Source: Aminicella lysinilytica
GTDB lineage: Bacteria; Bacillota; Clostridia; Peptostreptococcales; Anaerovoracaceae
Direction of reading: 5' to 3'
Length of the DNA: 64,000 nucleotides
Assembly (NCBI RefSeq): GCF_004362975.1
Contig: NZ_SNXO01000004.1
Coordinates: 1 to 64,000 of the forward strand
Position 1 is the first letter of the stretch; every line of letters begins with the position of its first letter. The notes beneath the pieces are model-generated. The model saw only the letters and a program-made list of their open reading frames with translations, had not been told where the DNA came from and ran no database searches. Positions 14,457 through 24,583 of the stretch are shown piece by piece. A program made the position numbers and the translations under genes.

Positions 14457-17174
14457 ATGAAAATGCGCAAGTTTGCCAGCATAATATTAATATCTATGAC
14501 TATACTTCTGTGTAGTTCGCCTTGTTTTGCGGCCAATGACACAGATGTATCAAACAATCCACATGTCCTGTTCTTAAGTTCATACAGCTATGAATGGGAC
14601 AGCATTCCCAAACAGCTTTCAGGTATTACCGACACACTCAGCGGCAAAGCTAATATTGACTATGCCTTCATGGACACTAAACGTATTCCTTACAATGTCG
14701 CTAAACAGGACGTATACAAGCATATATCCTATATGAATGAACACGAACAGTTTGATTATGTCATAGCCGACGATGATGCTGCCCTGGAATTTGTTCTGGA
14801 ATACCGCAATAAATTATTTAAAGATGTCCCAATAGTTTTCGAAGGAATCAACAGTGAGAGCCTTGCCAAGAAAGCTACTCAAGATTCACTTATTACCGGC
14901 ATAGTTGAATCCTTCCCATTAAAACAAACCATAGATATAGCCACCGAACTCCAGCCTGAGGCTACCAATATTGTAGCCATAAGTGATGATACCATTTCCG
15001 GTAATGGTTCAACTGCCCAATTCATGGATTGTAAAAGCAACTTCAAGGCTCTTAATTTCTCGACTATTAACTGTTCTACGATGACAAGTAATGAACTGAA
15101 GAAAAAGGTAGCTTCATATGGAGACGACACTATTCTGTTATTCCTGATGTTAACTAGTGATGCCGACGGTAACAATTACACTACAACTGAGGGCATCAAA
15201 TTCATTACATCCAATGCCAATGTGCCTGTATATAAGGCTGATGAACTGGGGATCGGTGAAGGCATACTTGGAGGTAATGTAATATCATACCATGACATGG
15301 CGGCCAGTGCAGCCAAAATCGTACTGAAGCTAAGTCGTGGTGGAAATATTGCTGGCTATCCTGTTCAAAGGGTCAGCAACTACTACTGCTTCGACAAAAA
15401 AGTCATGGACAAATATAACATCACTAAAAATGACATTGTAAACGCCTATTCAGGCAATGTGAAATATGTAAATGATACTAAATCAATTTTCCAGACTCAT
15501 AAGAGCGTGATATTGCCTATGGGCATTATCATACTCCTGCTCTTTGCTCTGGTACTATTTGGGTTGATTTATCTGAACGCCAAGAAAAAATATGTAGAAC
15601 AGCTCTCAGAAAAAGATACTATGCTGAACAATGTATTAGACAATATGCCAGGCGGCATTATGATTTTCAGAGCCAGTGGCAACCCAAGAGAATATGTGAA
15701 AACCATATACTTCAGTCAGGGCATACCTAAACTTGCCGGTTATACATACGAAGAATATAGTGATCTCATTAAGAGAAGCATCTTCGATTGCGGACTTGAC
15801 GCCGAGGACATTGCAGAATTCAAGAGAACAATAGCCACCGATGTTACCAAAAACGGTCCCGTCCACATGAGGTTCCATCAGAAACATAAGAACGGTTCAC
15901 TTTTATGGATATCCATGTCTGCTGAATGGGCCTATGACGAGAGCAACGACAGTAGCATCTACTATGCCGTTTTCCTTGATATAACACAGCAGGAAAAGGC
16001 CATTGAGGCTGAGAATGCGGCCCTTGAAGCGCGCACATCCAGCGAAGCGAAGCGCGATTTTCTTTCGCGTATGAGCCATGACATCAGAACGCCCCTTAAC
16101 GCTGTTCTCGGCTTTACTTCGCTTGCTCTCAATGAGTCTGACATTCCCCCTGGTGTTGCAGATTATCTGAATAAAATAGACAGTTCAGGCAAATACCTCA
16201 TAGAACTGATAAATGATGTTCTGGATATGGCAAAAATTGAGAGCGGCAAACTTCAGATCAATGAAGAAAGCACAGACGTACTGGCTCTCCTGAACACTTT
16301 AGCAGACGCTTTCACTATTCAGGCTGCAGAAAAAGGTGTGACCCTTAAGACTGATTTCTCCAAAGCTACAACCAGATGGATCATGCTGGATCCTCTGCGT
16401 ACCAAACAGATATATGCGAACCTTCTGTCTAACGCAATCAAGTTCTCCGAAAGCGATACCCAGATCGATCTTATAGTTGCAAATGAGCAAAACGATGATG
16501 GCAGCATTCATGTTACTACAACCGTGAAAGACCAGGGCTGTGGCATGAGTCAGGACTTTATGGATAGGATGTTCATGCCTTTTGAACAAAACGCACCTTC
16601 AGACGCAGGCACGGGAACCGGTCTGGGCTTGTCTATCGTCCACAGTCTGGTAGATATGATGAATGGTGAGATTCATGTAGAAAGTGCTCCCGGCGAAGGC
16701 TCCACCTTCATACTGGAATTCGATCGCAGGTTAAGCAAGCCTCCAGTGAACACGCAAGCTGCCGATCACAATCCTGTGGATCTTAAAGGAGTTCATGTAC
16801 TTCTTTGTGAGGACAATGATATCAATGCCCTGATCACAGAAAAAATTCTTGAAATGATCGACTGTACTATCGATAGGGCCGAAAATGGCCAGGTAGGCCT
16901 TGAAATGTTCAATAAAGCCTCTTACGGAATGTACGATGCCATAATCATGGATATCAATATGCCTGTCATGAATGGGATCACAGCCGCTAAGGCTATCCGC
17001 GCTTTAGATCGTCCTGATGCCAAGTCCATTCCTATTATCGCCATGAGCGCCAATGCCTTCGACGATGACATAGAGAAAAGCTTAGCTGCCGGAATGAACG
17101 CCCATATATCCAAACCTATAGACAAGCAAATTCTTTTCGATATACTTTCGAAACTCGTTGATTCGAAAAACTAA
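14457..17174 (+). CDS. Hybrid sensor histidine kinase with extracellular ABC-substrate-binding-like sensor
   Basis: A 905-residue one-piece phosphorelay protein. A signal sequence (1-25) precedes an extracytoplasmic domain (about 35-335) of the ABC_sub_bind/BMP-like periplasmic fold (HVLFLSSYSYEWDSIPKQ, YVIADDDAAL, VPIVFEG). One membrane helix spans 350-373. A PAS domain (about 390-512), HisKA with His541 in SRMSHDIRTPLNAVLG, HATPase (about 645-755; N box NLLSNAIKF, G boxes GCGM and GTGTGLGLS) and a receiver domain (about 778-900, Asp832 in IIMDINMPVMNG) follow. There is no output domain, so it must pass phosphate on to a partner encoded elsewhere. Substrate sensed is unknown. The NhaC-type antiporter downstream on the same strand could be its target. 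Confidence 0.88.
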   Translation: MKMRKFASIILISMTILLCSSPCFAANDTDVSNNPHVLFLSSYSYEWDSIPKQLSGITDTLSGKANIDYAFMDTKRIPYNVAKQDVYKHISYMNEHEQFDYVIADDDAALEFVLEYRNKLFKDVPIVFEGINSESLAKKATQDSLITGIVESFPLKQTIDIATELQPEATNIVAISDDTISGNGSTAQFMDCKSNFKALNFSTINCSTMTSNELKKKVASYGDDTILLFLMLTSDADGNNYTTTEGIKFITSNANVPVYKADELGIGEGILGGNVISYHDMAASAAKIVLKLSRGGNIAGYPVQRVSNYYCFDKKVMDKYNITKNDIVNAYSGNVKYVNDTKSIFQTHKSVILPMGIIILLLFALVLFGLIYLNAKKKYVEQLSEKDTMLNNVLDNMPGGIMIFRASGNPREYVKTIYFSQGIPKLAGYTYEEYSDLIKRSIFDCGLDAEDIAEFKRTIATDVTKNGPVHMRFHQKHKNGSLLWISMSAEWAYDESNDSSIYYAVFLDITQQEKAIEAENAALEARTSSEAKRDFLSRMSHDIRTPLNAVLGFTSLALNESDIPPGVADYLNKIDSSGKYLIELINDVLDMAKIESGKLQINEESTDVLALLNTLADAFTIQAAEKGVTLKTDFSKATTRWIMLDPLRTKQIYANLLSNAIKFSESDTQIDLIVANEQNDDGSIHVTTTVKDQGCGMSQDFMDRMFMPFEQNAPSDAGTGTGLGLSIVHSLVDMMNGEIHVESAPGEGSTFILEFDRRLSKPPVNTQAADHNPVDLKGVHVLLCEDNDINALITEKILEMIDCTIDRAENGQVGLEMFNKASYGMYDAIIMDINMPVMNGITAAKAIRALDRPDAKSIPIIAMSANAFDDDIEKSLAAGMNAHISKPIDKQILFDILSKLVDSKN

Positions 17175-17303
17175 GCGTGATATCATTCAACACCAGCAAT
17201 CTCTGGCTTCGTCTTACCCAATTGTGCCCGCGCCCAGTTTCTCCCCGGATTTCTTTGTTTTCCTTGACAAATCTTGGTTTTTTCATTAATATTAAAGGAC
17301 TGC

Positions 17304-17319
17304 AGCCTGCTCACAGGCT
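17304..17319 (+). terminator. Hairpin between kinase and antiporter genes
   Basis: AGCCTG (17304-17309), CTCA loop, CAGGCT (17314-17319). There is no T-tract, so it may be an attenuator-like or stabilising hairpin in the leader rather than a terminator. Confidence 0.3.
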
Positions 17320-17353
17320 CAAATTATCAAGTTATTATCGGGAGGATCTAAGA

Positions 17354-18694
17354 ATGGAAAAACCAACACCTAAAGCTAAAGCCCTGCTTCCTATTATAGT
17401 ATTTCTGATACTATATCTGGGCAACGGAATTTATTTCGAATATATCAATCCTACGGAGGGCCAGATGGGCTTCTATGTAATGAGCGTAGTTGTAGCCTTT
17501 GTTATAGCCCTCATAGTCGCATTCCTGCAAAACCCCAAGTTGTCTTTTGATAAAAAGATACACGCATGCGCCCAGGGCATCGGCGATGACAACATTACCA
17601 TAATGCTGTTCATCTTCCTTATGGCCGGCGCCTTCAGCGGTATTGCCAGCGCCTCCGGCGGAGCCGAAAGCACAGCAAACCTTTTGTTAGATATAATCCC
17701 TGCAAACTTTGCAATACCGGGGCTCTTCATTATCGCCTGCCTCATATCCATGGCCATGGGAACATCTGTAGGAACCATCACTGTACTCGTACCTATCGCG
17801 GCGTCAGTGTCAGCATCAGCCGGCCTGAATCTGCCAATGTGCGTTGCAACAGTAGTAGGCGGCGCCATGTTCGGCGACAACCTCTCATTTATTTCAGATA
17901 CAACTATTGCGGCCACTAAAACTCAGGGCGTAGAGATGAAGGACAAATTCAGAGTCAATTTCAAGATCGCTCTTCCGGCAGCAATTATTACTCTGGTCAT
18001 ACTTATAGTACTGGCTATGCGCGGGGACACTGCTCAGCTCGGCCACTTCGACTATAATATATGGCAGGCCATACCGTACTTTGCCGTCCTGATTGCCTCT
18101 CTCTGCGGAATTAACGTGTTCATTGTCCTCGGATGTGGAACCATCCTTTCCGGCGTCGTAGGCATCGGCACAGGCTCTCTCACGGTGGCCTCCGCTTTCA
18201 GCTCCATGGGTACCGGCACGTCAGGCATGTTCGAGACTATGATCGTGACTATTCTAGTTGCATCCATAGGCGCACTCATGAAGGCCTACGGAGGATTCGA
18301 GTTCATACTTCAGTTGATCAAAAATAACTTCAAAGGGAAGAAAGGCGGCATGTTCGGCATCGGTTTCCTGACTTCGCTCATGGATATCGCAACTGCCAAC
18401 AACACGGTTGCTATCGTTATGGCCGGCCCTATAGCAAAAGACATCAGCCAGGAGTTCGGCATCGATCCTAAGAAGACTGCATCTCTACTGGATACATTCT
18501 CCTGCGTATGGCAGGGAATCATCCCTTATGGCGCACAGCTTCTGGTAGCAGCCAGTCTGGCAAAGATAACAAGCGTTTCGATCATACCTTTCCTGTTCTA
18601 TCCGTTCTTACTGTTTATATGTGTCGTAGCATCCATACTCCTGGACAAAACTCCAGCATCTGCGGCCGCTTCTGACTCAGAAGAAATAGTATAA
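17354..18694 (+). CDS. NhaC-family Na+/H+ antiporter
   Basis: A 446-residue protein with about eleven membrane segments. Family signatures are the IGDDNITIMLFIFLMAGAFS stretch near residue 80 and GAMFGDNLSFISDTTIAATK near 175-195, characteristic of the NhaC/MleN group that exchanges sodium for protons, in MleN coupled to malate/lactate. I start it at 17354 (MEKPTPKAKAL) because GGGAGGATCT precedes this ATG; an open frame extends 59 codons upstream without membrane-protein character. The 180-bp gap after the sensor kinase holds a small hairpin. Followed by a strong terminator at 18729. Confidence 0.85.
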   Translation: MEKPTPKAKALLPIIVFLILYLGNGIYFEYINPTEGQMGFYVMSVVVAFVIALIVAFLQNPKLSFDKKIHACAQGIGDDNITIMLFIFLMAGAFSGIASASGGAESTANLLLDIIPANFAIPGLFIIACLISMAMGTSVGTITVLVPIAASVSASAGLNLPMCVATVVGGAMFGDNLSFISDTTIAATKTQGVEMKDKFRVNFKIALPAAIITLVILIVLAMRGDTAQLGHFDYNIWQAIPYFAVLIASLCGINVFIVLGCGTILSGVVGIGTGSLTVASAFSSMGTGTSGMFETMIVTILVASIGALMKAYGGFEFILQLIKNNFKGKKGGMFGIGFLTSLMDIATANNTVAIVMAGPIAKDISQEFGIDPKKTASLLDTFSCVWQGIIPYGAQLLVAASLAKITSVSIIPFLFYPFLLFICVVASILLDKTPASAAASDSEEIV

Positions 18695-18728
18695 CAGTAA
18701 ACTGACTATACCAAACCACTGCAAACAA

Positions 18729-18760
18729 AGACCCGGACGGCTATTGCCATCCGGGTCCTT
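18729..18760. terminator. Bidirectional rho-independent terminator
   Basis: AAAGACCCGGACGG / CCATCCGGGTCCTT with a CTATTG loop, followed by an AT-rich tract. It separates the convergent NhaC-type and AGCS genes. Confidence 0.85.
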
Positions 18761-18835
18761 ATTATTCTTATTCGTTTATGCTCTGTTAATTACCCATCAG
18801 AGCATTTTGTGTTGTTTAACTGGTTTTCAATTCAA

Positions 18836-20230
18836 TTAGTCTGCTTTAGAATTGAAGTTTACCTTAGGTACCGGTGTTGGGTCTACCTTATCGATGTCGT
18901 TTACATATGTATGAACATCCGCCATCAACTTGTTGCTCAATAGCCAGATACCTATTACATTAGGTATTACCATCAGTCCGTTAAGGATATCTGCTATAGT
19001 CCATACTGTTGACAGAGCAGCAACTGCTCCAACGAAGGACATGATAACAAATGCGCACTTGTACGGCATGATGATCTTAGGTCCGCACAGGTACTCTGCA
19101 CATCTCTCGCCGTAATATGACCATCCAAGGATAGTTGAGAATGCGAACAGTGCAAGTGCCAATGTGATGATTGCCTTACCAATTACAGGTATATATCCGA
19201 ATACTTCGAATGTAAGTACTGTATTATTAGTAACGACTTCTGCAAGCTCATCTGGGTGAGCGCAAACTGTGCTGACAAGAGTGATTCCTGTCAAAGCGCA
19301 GATAACAACTGTATCCCAGAAAGTACCGGTCATTGATACCAGTGACTGTCTTACAGGATTTCTTGTCTTAGCTGAAGCAGCTACGATAGGAGCTGATCCC
19401 ATACCAGACTCATTGGAGAACAGACCTCTGGCACATCCGTAACGGATAGCCATAGCTACTGCTGATCCTGCGAATCCAGCGGTTCCAGCCTGAACTGAAA
19501 ATGCGGACTTACAAATAAGTACGATTCCTGTTCCAACATAGTGACCGTCCATGATGAGTACGATTATGCATCCTACTACATAGAACAATGCCATGAATGG
19601 AACTAATCTTTCAGTAACGCGTGTTATTGATTTAACTCCGCCGATGATAACGACTGCAGTAAATACTGCGATAAGGATTCCGCCGATCCATGTAGGAACG
19701 TTGAAGTTCTGGCTAAGTGCTGTAGAAATGGAATTGGCCTGTGTCATGCAGCCGATTCCGAAAGCAGCGATGGCTCCCAGCAATGCGAAGATGACGCCCA
19801 GCCATTTAGCGTTAAGTCCTCTTTCCAGAGCGATCATAGCGCCTCCAAGCATTCTTCCGTCTTCTGTCTGCTCTCTGTATTTAACAGACATTGCGGTCTC
19901 CATATACTTAGTAGCTATACCGAATACTCCTGTGAACCACATCCAGAGAACAGCACCAGGTCCGCCTGCGGCAAGTGCCGTAGCAACACCTATGATGTTT
20001 CCTGTTCCGATTGTAGCAGCAAGAGCTGTTGTAAGTGCTCCGAACTGTGAAACTTCTCCTTCACCATCCGAGTCAGGTGTGACTGATAATTTGATACCCT
20101 TAAAGGTATACCTTTGGATGAATCCTGTTCTGACTGTACAGAACACATGTGTACCGAGTAATACTATTATAAGCGGTAAGCCCCATAGCCACGCGTCAAT
20201 AGCATTAACAGCATCTACAAATCCTGACAT
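18836..20230 (-). CDS. Sodium:alanine symporter, AGCS family
   Basis: A 464-residue, about 11-helix transporter importing alanine or glycine with Na+. The AGCS signature GEVSQFGALTTALAATIG continues as GTGNIIGVATALAAGGPGA (about residues 57-93); GCARGLFSNESGMGSAP near 268 is the second conserved block. Full length. Start MSGFVDAVNAI has GGGAGG upstream and a good promoter at 20288-20315. Monocistronic. It fits an amino-acid fermenter using a sodium gradient. Confidence 0.93.
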   Translation of the reverse strand: MSGFVDAVNAIDAWLWGLPLIIVLLGTHVFCTVRTGFIQRYTFKGIKLSVTPDSDGEGEVSQFGALTTALAATIGTGNIIGVATALAAGGPGAVLWMWFTGVFGIATKYMETAMSVKYREQTEDGRMLGGAMIALERGLNAKWLGVIFALLGAIAAFGIGCMTQANSISTALSQNFNVPTWIGGILIAVFTAVVIIGGVKSITRVTERLVPFMALFYVVGCIIVLIMDGHYVGTGIVLICKSAFSVQAGTAGFAGSAVAMAIRYGCARGLFSNESGMGSAPIVAASAKTRNPVRQSLVSMTGTFWDTVVICALTGITLVSTVCAHPDELAEVVTNNTVLTFEVFGYIPVIGKAIITLALALFAFSTILGWSYYGERCAEYLCGPKIIMPYKCAFVIMSFVGAVAALSTVWTIADILNGLMVIPNVIGIWLLSNKLMADVHTYVNDIDKVDPTPVPKVNFNSKAD

Positions 20231-20287
20231 AATTACGCCTCCCTTGTAAATATAGAAATTACTATAACGAATAAAAATTACAATTTA

Positions 20288-20315
20288 ATTATATCACATC
20301 ATCTACACAAAGCAA
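20288..20315 (-). promoter_or_regulatory. Promoter of the AGCS gene
   Basis: Minus-strand TTGCTT (20315-20310), 16-bp spacer, TATAAT (20293-20288). Confidence 0.7.
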
Positions 20316-20518
20316 ACATTGTTTCTGAATAAACACAATATTAAAACATTGAAATTGTTGACATTGACAAATAATAAACTATCGATTTACACTGATAAAG
20401 CAATGTCTCAAAGCACGCCCAATTCTGAAATATGCATATTCTATCAGTATTAAAGGAAAAAATAAAAGTCTGTTGCATAAACCTGTATGAATATGATAGT
20501 ATGGATTTGGAGGGAATA

Positions 20519-21892
20519 ATGAATAAACTTACTTTTGCAGAAAAACTGGGATACGGCTCCGGATCTATCGGAGATGCGATTTCCTACTCATTTATCGGAA
20601 CATTTCTCATGTTCTTTCTTACAACTGTAGCAGGACTGCCACCGGCCCACGCAGGTGCTATAACCGCACTGGGAGCCGTATGGAACGCCCTGTTCAACCC
20701 TATGATAGGATACTTTTCAGACAAGTTTCAGTCGCGCCACGGGAAAAGGCGGCCTCTGATACTTTTCTTTTCAATACCTCTGGCTCTGACGATCATGCTT
20801 TTGTTTACCAACGTAGGCCTGCCAGCCGGAGTAAAAACTCTTTACTACGCCATTATGGTCATGCTCTTCTGGACCAGTTACACGGGATTTTTTGTGCCAT
20901 ACCTGGCCCTAGGCGTAGAATACACCTCAGACTATGACGACCGCACCGTGCTCAGACTTTTTGCGTCTGTTTTCAACATGATCGGCTCTATAATATGCAT
21001 GGTATGCCCGACTTTGCTGGTGGAAGCGTTTACAGGCCGCGGCCTTACACTTAGCCTGGCTTGGACAGTCACGGCCGCTATCATGGGCATAATTGCAGCC
21101 GCCTCCATTATCGTAACGGTATTGGTCTCAGGGCACAAAGACGAACGCAGCCCTGCTGACGCGCCCCGCGAGCGCATTCATTTCAGTCTGGCGGACATTT
21201 TCCGCGAGTATATTTCCGTGGCAAAACTCAAGCCTGTGAAATATCTCATAATCGCCAGCATTGCGTCACTTATCACCTTTGAAATGGTCATCTCGGACAT
21301 GGTCTACTTCCTTACGTATAACATGGGCTACACTTCAACGCAGATATCCATGGTACTTCTCATGCGTTCTGTATTCGGCATGGTGCTCATACCTATTGTC
21401 GGGAAAACAGCTCTGGCTATCGATAAACGCGGCACGCTTATTCTGTTTTTCTCCATAGGCACCGCAGGTATGGTCCTCCTGAGGATCCTCGGCGTCCATT
21501 CTATTGTAACAGTGCTCTTGTATATGATACTGGTCAGCGTGTGCACCTGCGTGTACTGGGCCCTGATGCCGTCCATATATTACGACATCTGCGAATATGA
21601 CCAGCTGAAAAGCGGCGTCAATCGACAGGGAACTATTGTCTCATTCCAGGGCCTTGTTGAAGCAGTCGCTCTCGGCCTCGGGACCCTATTTCTCGGACTT
21701 ATATTGCAATGTGCCGGCTTTGACGGAAGCGCAGCTACGCAAACAAAAACCGCCCTCGAATGGATATTCAACTCGACGACGGTCGTTCCTGTTATTTTTC
21801 TAGTCGTGGCATCCTTTGCAATCTATAAATATCCTATCACCAAGGAAATCCACGCTGACATCCAGCGCCAGCTGAAAGACCGCAATCAATAG
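20519..21892 (+). CDS. GPH-family (MelB-like) cation:glycoside/hexuronide symporter
   Basis: A 457-residue MFS-fold transporter of the glycoside-pentoside-hexuronide:cation symporter family. The N-terminal KLGYGSGSIGDAISYSFIGT is the typical GPH helix 1, and NPMIGYFSDKFQSRHGKRRP (about 58-77) is the conserved Asp/Arg-rich loop between helices 2 and 3. I start at 20519 (MNKLTFAEKLGYG), preceded by TTGGAGGG; an upstream in-frame ATG at 20432 adds 29 residues that do not fit the family. The sugar is unknown, as no glycosidase is linked. It is convergent with the OFA transporter, with the repeat element at 21932-22220 between them. Confidence 0.82.
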   Translation: MNKLTFAEKLGYGSGSIGDAISYSFIGTFLMFFLTTVAGLPPAHAGAITALGAVWNALFNPMIGYFSDKFQSRHGKRRPLILFFSIPLALTIMLLFTNVGLPAGVKTLYYAIMVMLFWTSYTGFFVPYLALGVEYTSDYDDRTVLRLFASVFNMIGSIICMVCPTLLVEAFTGRGLTLSLAWTVTAAIMGIIAAASIIVTVLVSGHKDERSPADAPRERIHFSLADIFREYISVAKLKPVKYLIIASIASLITFEMVISDMVYFLTYNMGYTSTQISMVLLMRSVFGMVLIPIVGKTALAIDKRGTLILFFSIGTAGMVLLRILGVHSIVTVLLYMILVSVCTCVYWALMPSIYYDICEYDQLKSGVNRQGTIVSFQGLVEAVALGLGTLFLGLILQCAGFDGSAATQTKTALEWIFNSTTVVPVIFLVVASFAIYKYPITKEIHADIQRQLKDRNQ

Positions 21893-21931
21893 TACAATCC
21901 ACTCAACTAAAACAAAGGATTCTTTCAACCC

Positions 21932-22220
21932 GGCCTAGCCGCCACTTCCGCCCGGCGATTCCGCAGGAGCAGGAGCAGCCATAGTCGCAGGCGAGCAAGA
22001 AGAATAGAAAAATATGACCGCGCTGTTTAAAGACGAAAAAATGGTGACATAGAAAGAACAATGTGCTTGCACAATTGTTCCGACAATGTCACCATTAGAA
22101 ATTCTCCTTGAGAATTTCTGAAGTTTCGTCAAGTTCGCGGCATATTCTATTCTTCGCGAGTGAGACTATTATGGTTGCCTGCGCACGAGGACCAGCATGG
22201 GCAGAAGTGGCAGTTAGGCC
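21932..22220 (-). ncRNA. Structured 3'-flank RNA element, copy 1 (after OFA transporter)
   Basis: One of five related elements. Read on the minus strand it follows the OFA transporter stop. P1: arms 22220-22199 and 21953-21932 (GGCCTA, GCCACTTC and GCCC blocks pair) include the stop codon. Then come the conserved GTCCTCGTGCGCAGG, P3 CAACCATA/TATGGCTG, TCTCACTCG, P4 GAAGAATAG/CTATTCTTC, P5 CCGCG/CGCGG, P6 GACGAAA/TTTCGTC, hairpin P7 AAATTCTC/GAGAATTT and long hairpin P8 GGTGACAT/ATGTCACC. It ends with TGCTCCTGCGGAA, the closing P1 arm, then GTTGAAAGAATCC. No coding potential. Confidence 0.75.
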
Positions 22221-23437
22221 TCTTTCTTGCAGGCGGCATTAAGCACGACCCAAAGGATCAGCGCCACTACTCCACAGCCTACCATAGCCATGAAAGTCGT
22301 TATATAGGAGCCATTAGCCGCAGTGATCAGACTGCTGGCCACCATAGGCCCCACGATCGCTGCAGGAATCAGAGAGAAATTCGCGATGCTGAAATTCACC
22401 GGGAAATTCTCAGGTCCGTACTGTTTACTAATGAAAGCCGACGTTATGGTAGGATTTCCGCCATAAGTCAACCCGGTGCACACGAGACCGATTATTACGA
22501 TTGCCACAGCTGCTGTTTTGGCACCCAGTACCAGAACGATGCCCGCTGCCAGCAATATAATCACGTTGATGAGCATGGTCATCTTTCTTCCTATTTTGTC
22601 GAATATAGCTCCGATTATCACACGGCCTGCACCGTTGCAGACCGACACTACCATCCCTACTATGGCAGGGGCTCCGAAAAGCACTGCGATAGATGCTGCA
22701 TTTCCGATCACCATCAGTCCTGCGGCATTAGCCACAACGCACCAGATGAAAAATATCCAGAAAGAAAAGCTCTTAAGCATTTCTCCTGTAGTCATACTCG
22801 GCACTGCAGGCGCTTCAGTTTTCTCTGAAGCCGCGGTCTCTGTCACTTCCGGATTCTTAATAAAAAATGAACCTATCATCAAAACTACGAAAATCATTAT
22901 GCCCAGGATCATGAATGTAGTCAGTATGCCCTTTGCCGCTATCAGCGATGTAGCTATACTGCCGAGGATCAACGCCCCAAGGCCGAAGCCCATCATCATT
23001 ATTCCCGAGGCGAGGCCCTGCTTATCAGGGAACCATTTGTTCATGGAAGATATGACGCCATTATAGCTGAAGCCTACGCCGGTTCCGGCGAACACTCCAT
23101 AGAAAACGTACAACATCGGCAAACTCATAGATGAATTGGCAGGATCCATCCTTGACACGCCTACAAAGCCCACCAGAAGCAATACTGCCGACATCATTAT
23201 TATCTTGTTTGGTTTGATCTTAGCGCTCATTTTGCCTGCGACGAAACCGCCCAGACAAAAGAATATCATGGAAATAGTAAACGTCATGGAAAGCTGTGAA
23301 AGACTCCACTCAGTATATATTTCCCCAAAGGGCGCTTTAAAGAGGGACCATCCGTAAATGAGCCCGCAGAATATCAGCAATACCGTACCGACAGCCAGAT
23401 ACAGCCATCTTTTACCGCTATAGTTATTATTTGCCAT
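22214..23437 (-). CDS. OFA-family MFS transporter (oxalate/formate antiporter type)
   Basis: A 407-residue, 12-helix MFS carrier. The N-terminal helix IFCGLIYGWSLFKAPFGE (about 21-38) and the GVGFSYNGVISSMNKWFPDK segment (about 119-138) with GLASGIMMMGFGLGA are hallmarks of the oxalate:formate antiporter family. As the last gene of the ior-ptb-buk operon (38 bp after buk), it may export the carboxylate end product, for example an aryl- or branched-chain acetate; this is inference from position. A loop between helices 6 and 7 is Thr/Glu/Ala rich. The stop codon is part of the P1 helix of the element at 21932-22220. Confidence 0.85.
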   Translation of the reverse strand: MANNNYSGKRWLYLAVGTVLLIFCGLIYGWSLFKAPFGEIYTEWSLSQLSMTFTISMIFFCLGGFVAGKMSAKIKPNKIIMMSAVLLLVGFVGVSRMDPANSSMSLPMLYVFYGVFAGTGVGFSYNGVISSMNKWFPDKQGLASGIMMMGFGLGALILGSIATSLIAAKGILTTFMILGIMIFVVLMIGSFFIKNPEVTETAASEKTEAPAVPSMTTGEMLKSFSFWIFFIWCVVANAAGLMVIGNAASIAVLFGAPAIVGMVVSVCNGAGRVIIGAIFDKIGRKMTMLINVIILLAAGIVLVLGAKTAAVAIVIIGLVCTGLTYGGNPTITSAFISKQYGPENFPVNFSIANFSLIPAAIVGPMVASSLITAANGSYITTFMAMVGCGVVALILWVVLNAACKKEA

Positions 23438-23475
23438 GTTGTAACATTCTCCTATTCTCTAAATCAACTAGCCAG

Positions 23476-24555
23476 TTATTTCTCGCAGACGCCCTCAAGC
23501 CTGTCTGCTTCTTCTTTTCCGTTCAGAACTCTCAGAATTCCGAAAGCCAGAGAATCCATTTCCTTCTCACCCGGCATTAGTTTTACCGGAGCGATCCAGC
23601 CTACGCGTTCTTCGATGGCCTTAGTCAGCCTGTCGGAGAAAGCCATTCCGCCTGTGAGCAAAATATAGTCTATTTTGCCGTTGACATCTACGGTAAGCTT
23701 TGCGATGTTTTTGGCTATGTTCAATGCCATAGCATCAAAGATCAGCTCGGCATGTTCGTCGCCGTTGTCTATCATTTTCTCCACGTCTCTCAGGTCTGTA
23801 GTTCCAAGGTGTGCCATGAAACCACCCTCATTCTTCAGGTGATCCATCATGGCTTTCTTATTTGGATATTCATCATAGCAGAGATCTATTACTCTGAATG
23901 CAGGTAGCCCTCCGGATCTCTCCGGCGAGAAAGGCCCCTCGTCATCGGATATCATATCAATTATTTTACCTTTTGACAACAGTCCAACGGAAATCCCTCC
24001 GCCCATATGTACTGACATGATGTTTTTGTCTTTCATATCAAGGTTGTTCTGCTCGCAGAAATTAATAACTGCGGCCCTCATATTCAGGTTGTGGCCTCTT
24101 CCGTATCTCTCTATCTCCTTAAGACCTGTTATCCTGTATATTCCTTCCATTTCATCAACTGCTACGGCATCATAGGTGTAGGCTTTGCAACCTGCCAGCT
24201 CGGCAACATGTTCAGCAATGGCAGCAGCCATATTAGACGCATGTACGTTTTGCGGATGGTAATGCATCATATCTATCATGTACTGGTTGACTTCATAGGC
24301 TCCTGCGTGTACAGGAGGCATCAGACCGCCTCTTGCAACTACAGCATCGAAATCAGCAACTTTGTCTCCATGCTTCTCATAACACTCTGTTACCATCTCT
24401 GTTCTCATGTCAAGCTGGTCATAAACATCCTTGAAAGGCTTCAGATCTTCTGGTGAATGAGTGATGCTTTCCACCCACTGCTGTTCTTTATCAACATATA
24501 CAGCTACCTTTGTCGAAGTCGAGCCTGGATTTATCACTAACAATTTATAGAACAT
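23476..24555 (-). CDS. buk: Butyrate kinase (branched/aryl acid kinase)
   Basis: A 359-residue acetokinase-family enzyme: acyl phosphate + ADP gives acid + ATP. LLVINPGSTSTKVAVY at the N-terminus is the phosphate-1 motif; VARGGLMPPVHAGAYEVN (about 85-105) and MGGGISVGLLSKGKIIDM (about 185-205) are typical butyrate kinase blocks, and LTGGMAFSDRLT near 300 the adenosine motif. I start at 24555 (MFYKLLVIN), which has GGAGAGGAG upstream; a longer frame lacks a site. Gap to ptb is 28 bp. Next to iorAB it is likely to act on several acyl phosphates, not only butyryl phosphate. Confidence 0.92.
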   Translation of the reverse strand: MFYKLLVINPGSTSTKVAVYVDKEQQWVESITHSPEDLKPFKDVYDQLDMRTEMVTECYEKHGDKVADFDAVVARGGLMPPVHAGAYEVNQYMIDMMHYHPQNVHASNMAAAIAEHVAELAGCKAYTYDAVAVDEMEGIYRITGLKEIERYGRGHNLNMRAAVINFCEQNNLDMKDKNIMSVHMGGGISVGLLSKGKIIDMISDDEGPFSPERSGGLPAFRVIDLCYDEYPNKKAMMDHLKNEGGFMAHLGTTDLRDVEKMIDNGDEHAELIFDAMALNIAKNIAKLTVDVNGKIDYILLTGGMAFSDRLTKAIEERVGWIAPVKLMPGEKEMDSLAFGILRVLNGKEEADRLEGVCEK

Positions 24556-24583
24556 AAAGTGTTCTCCTCTCCATTCAGGCATA

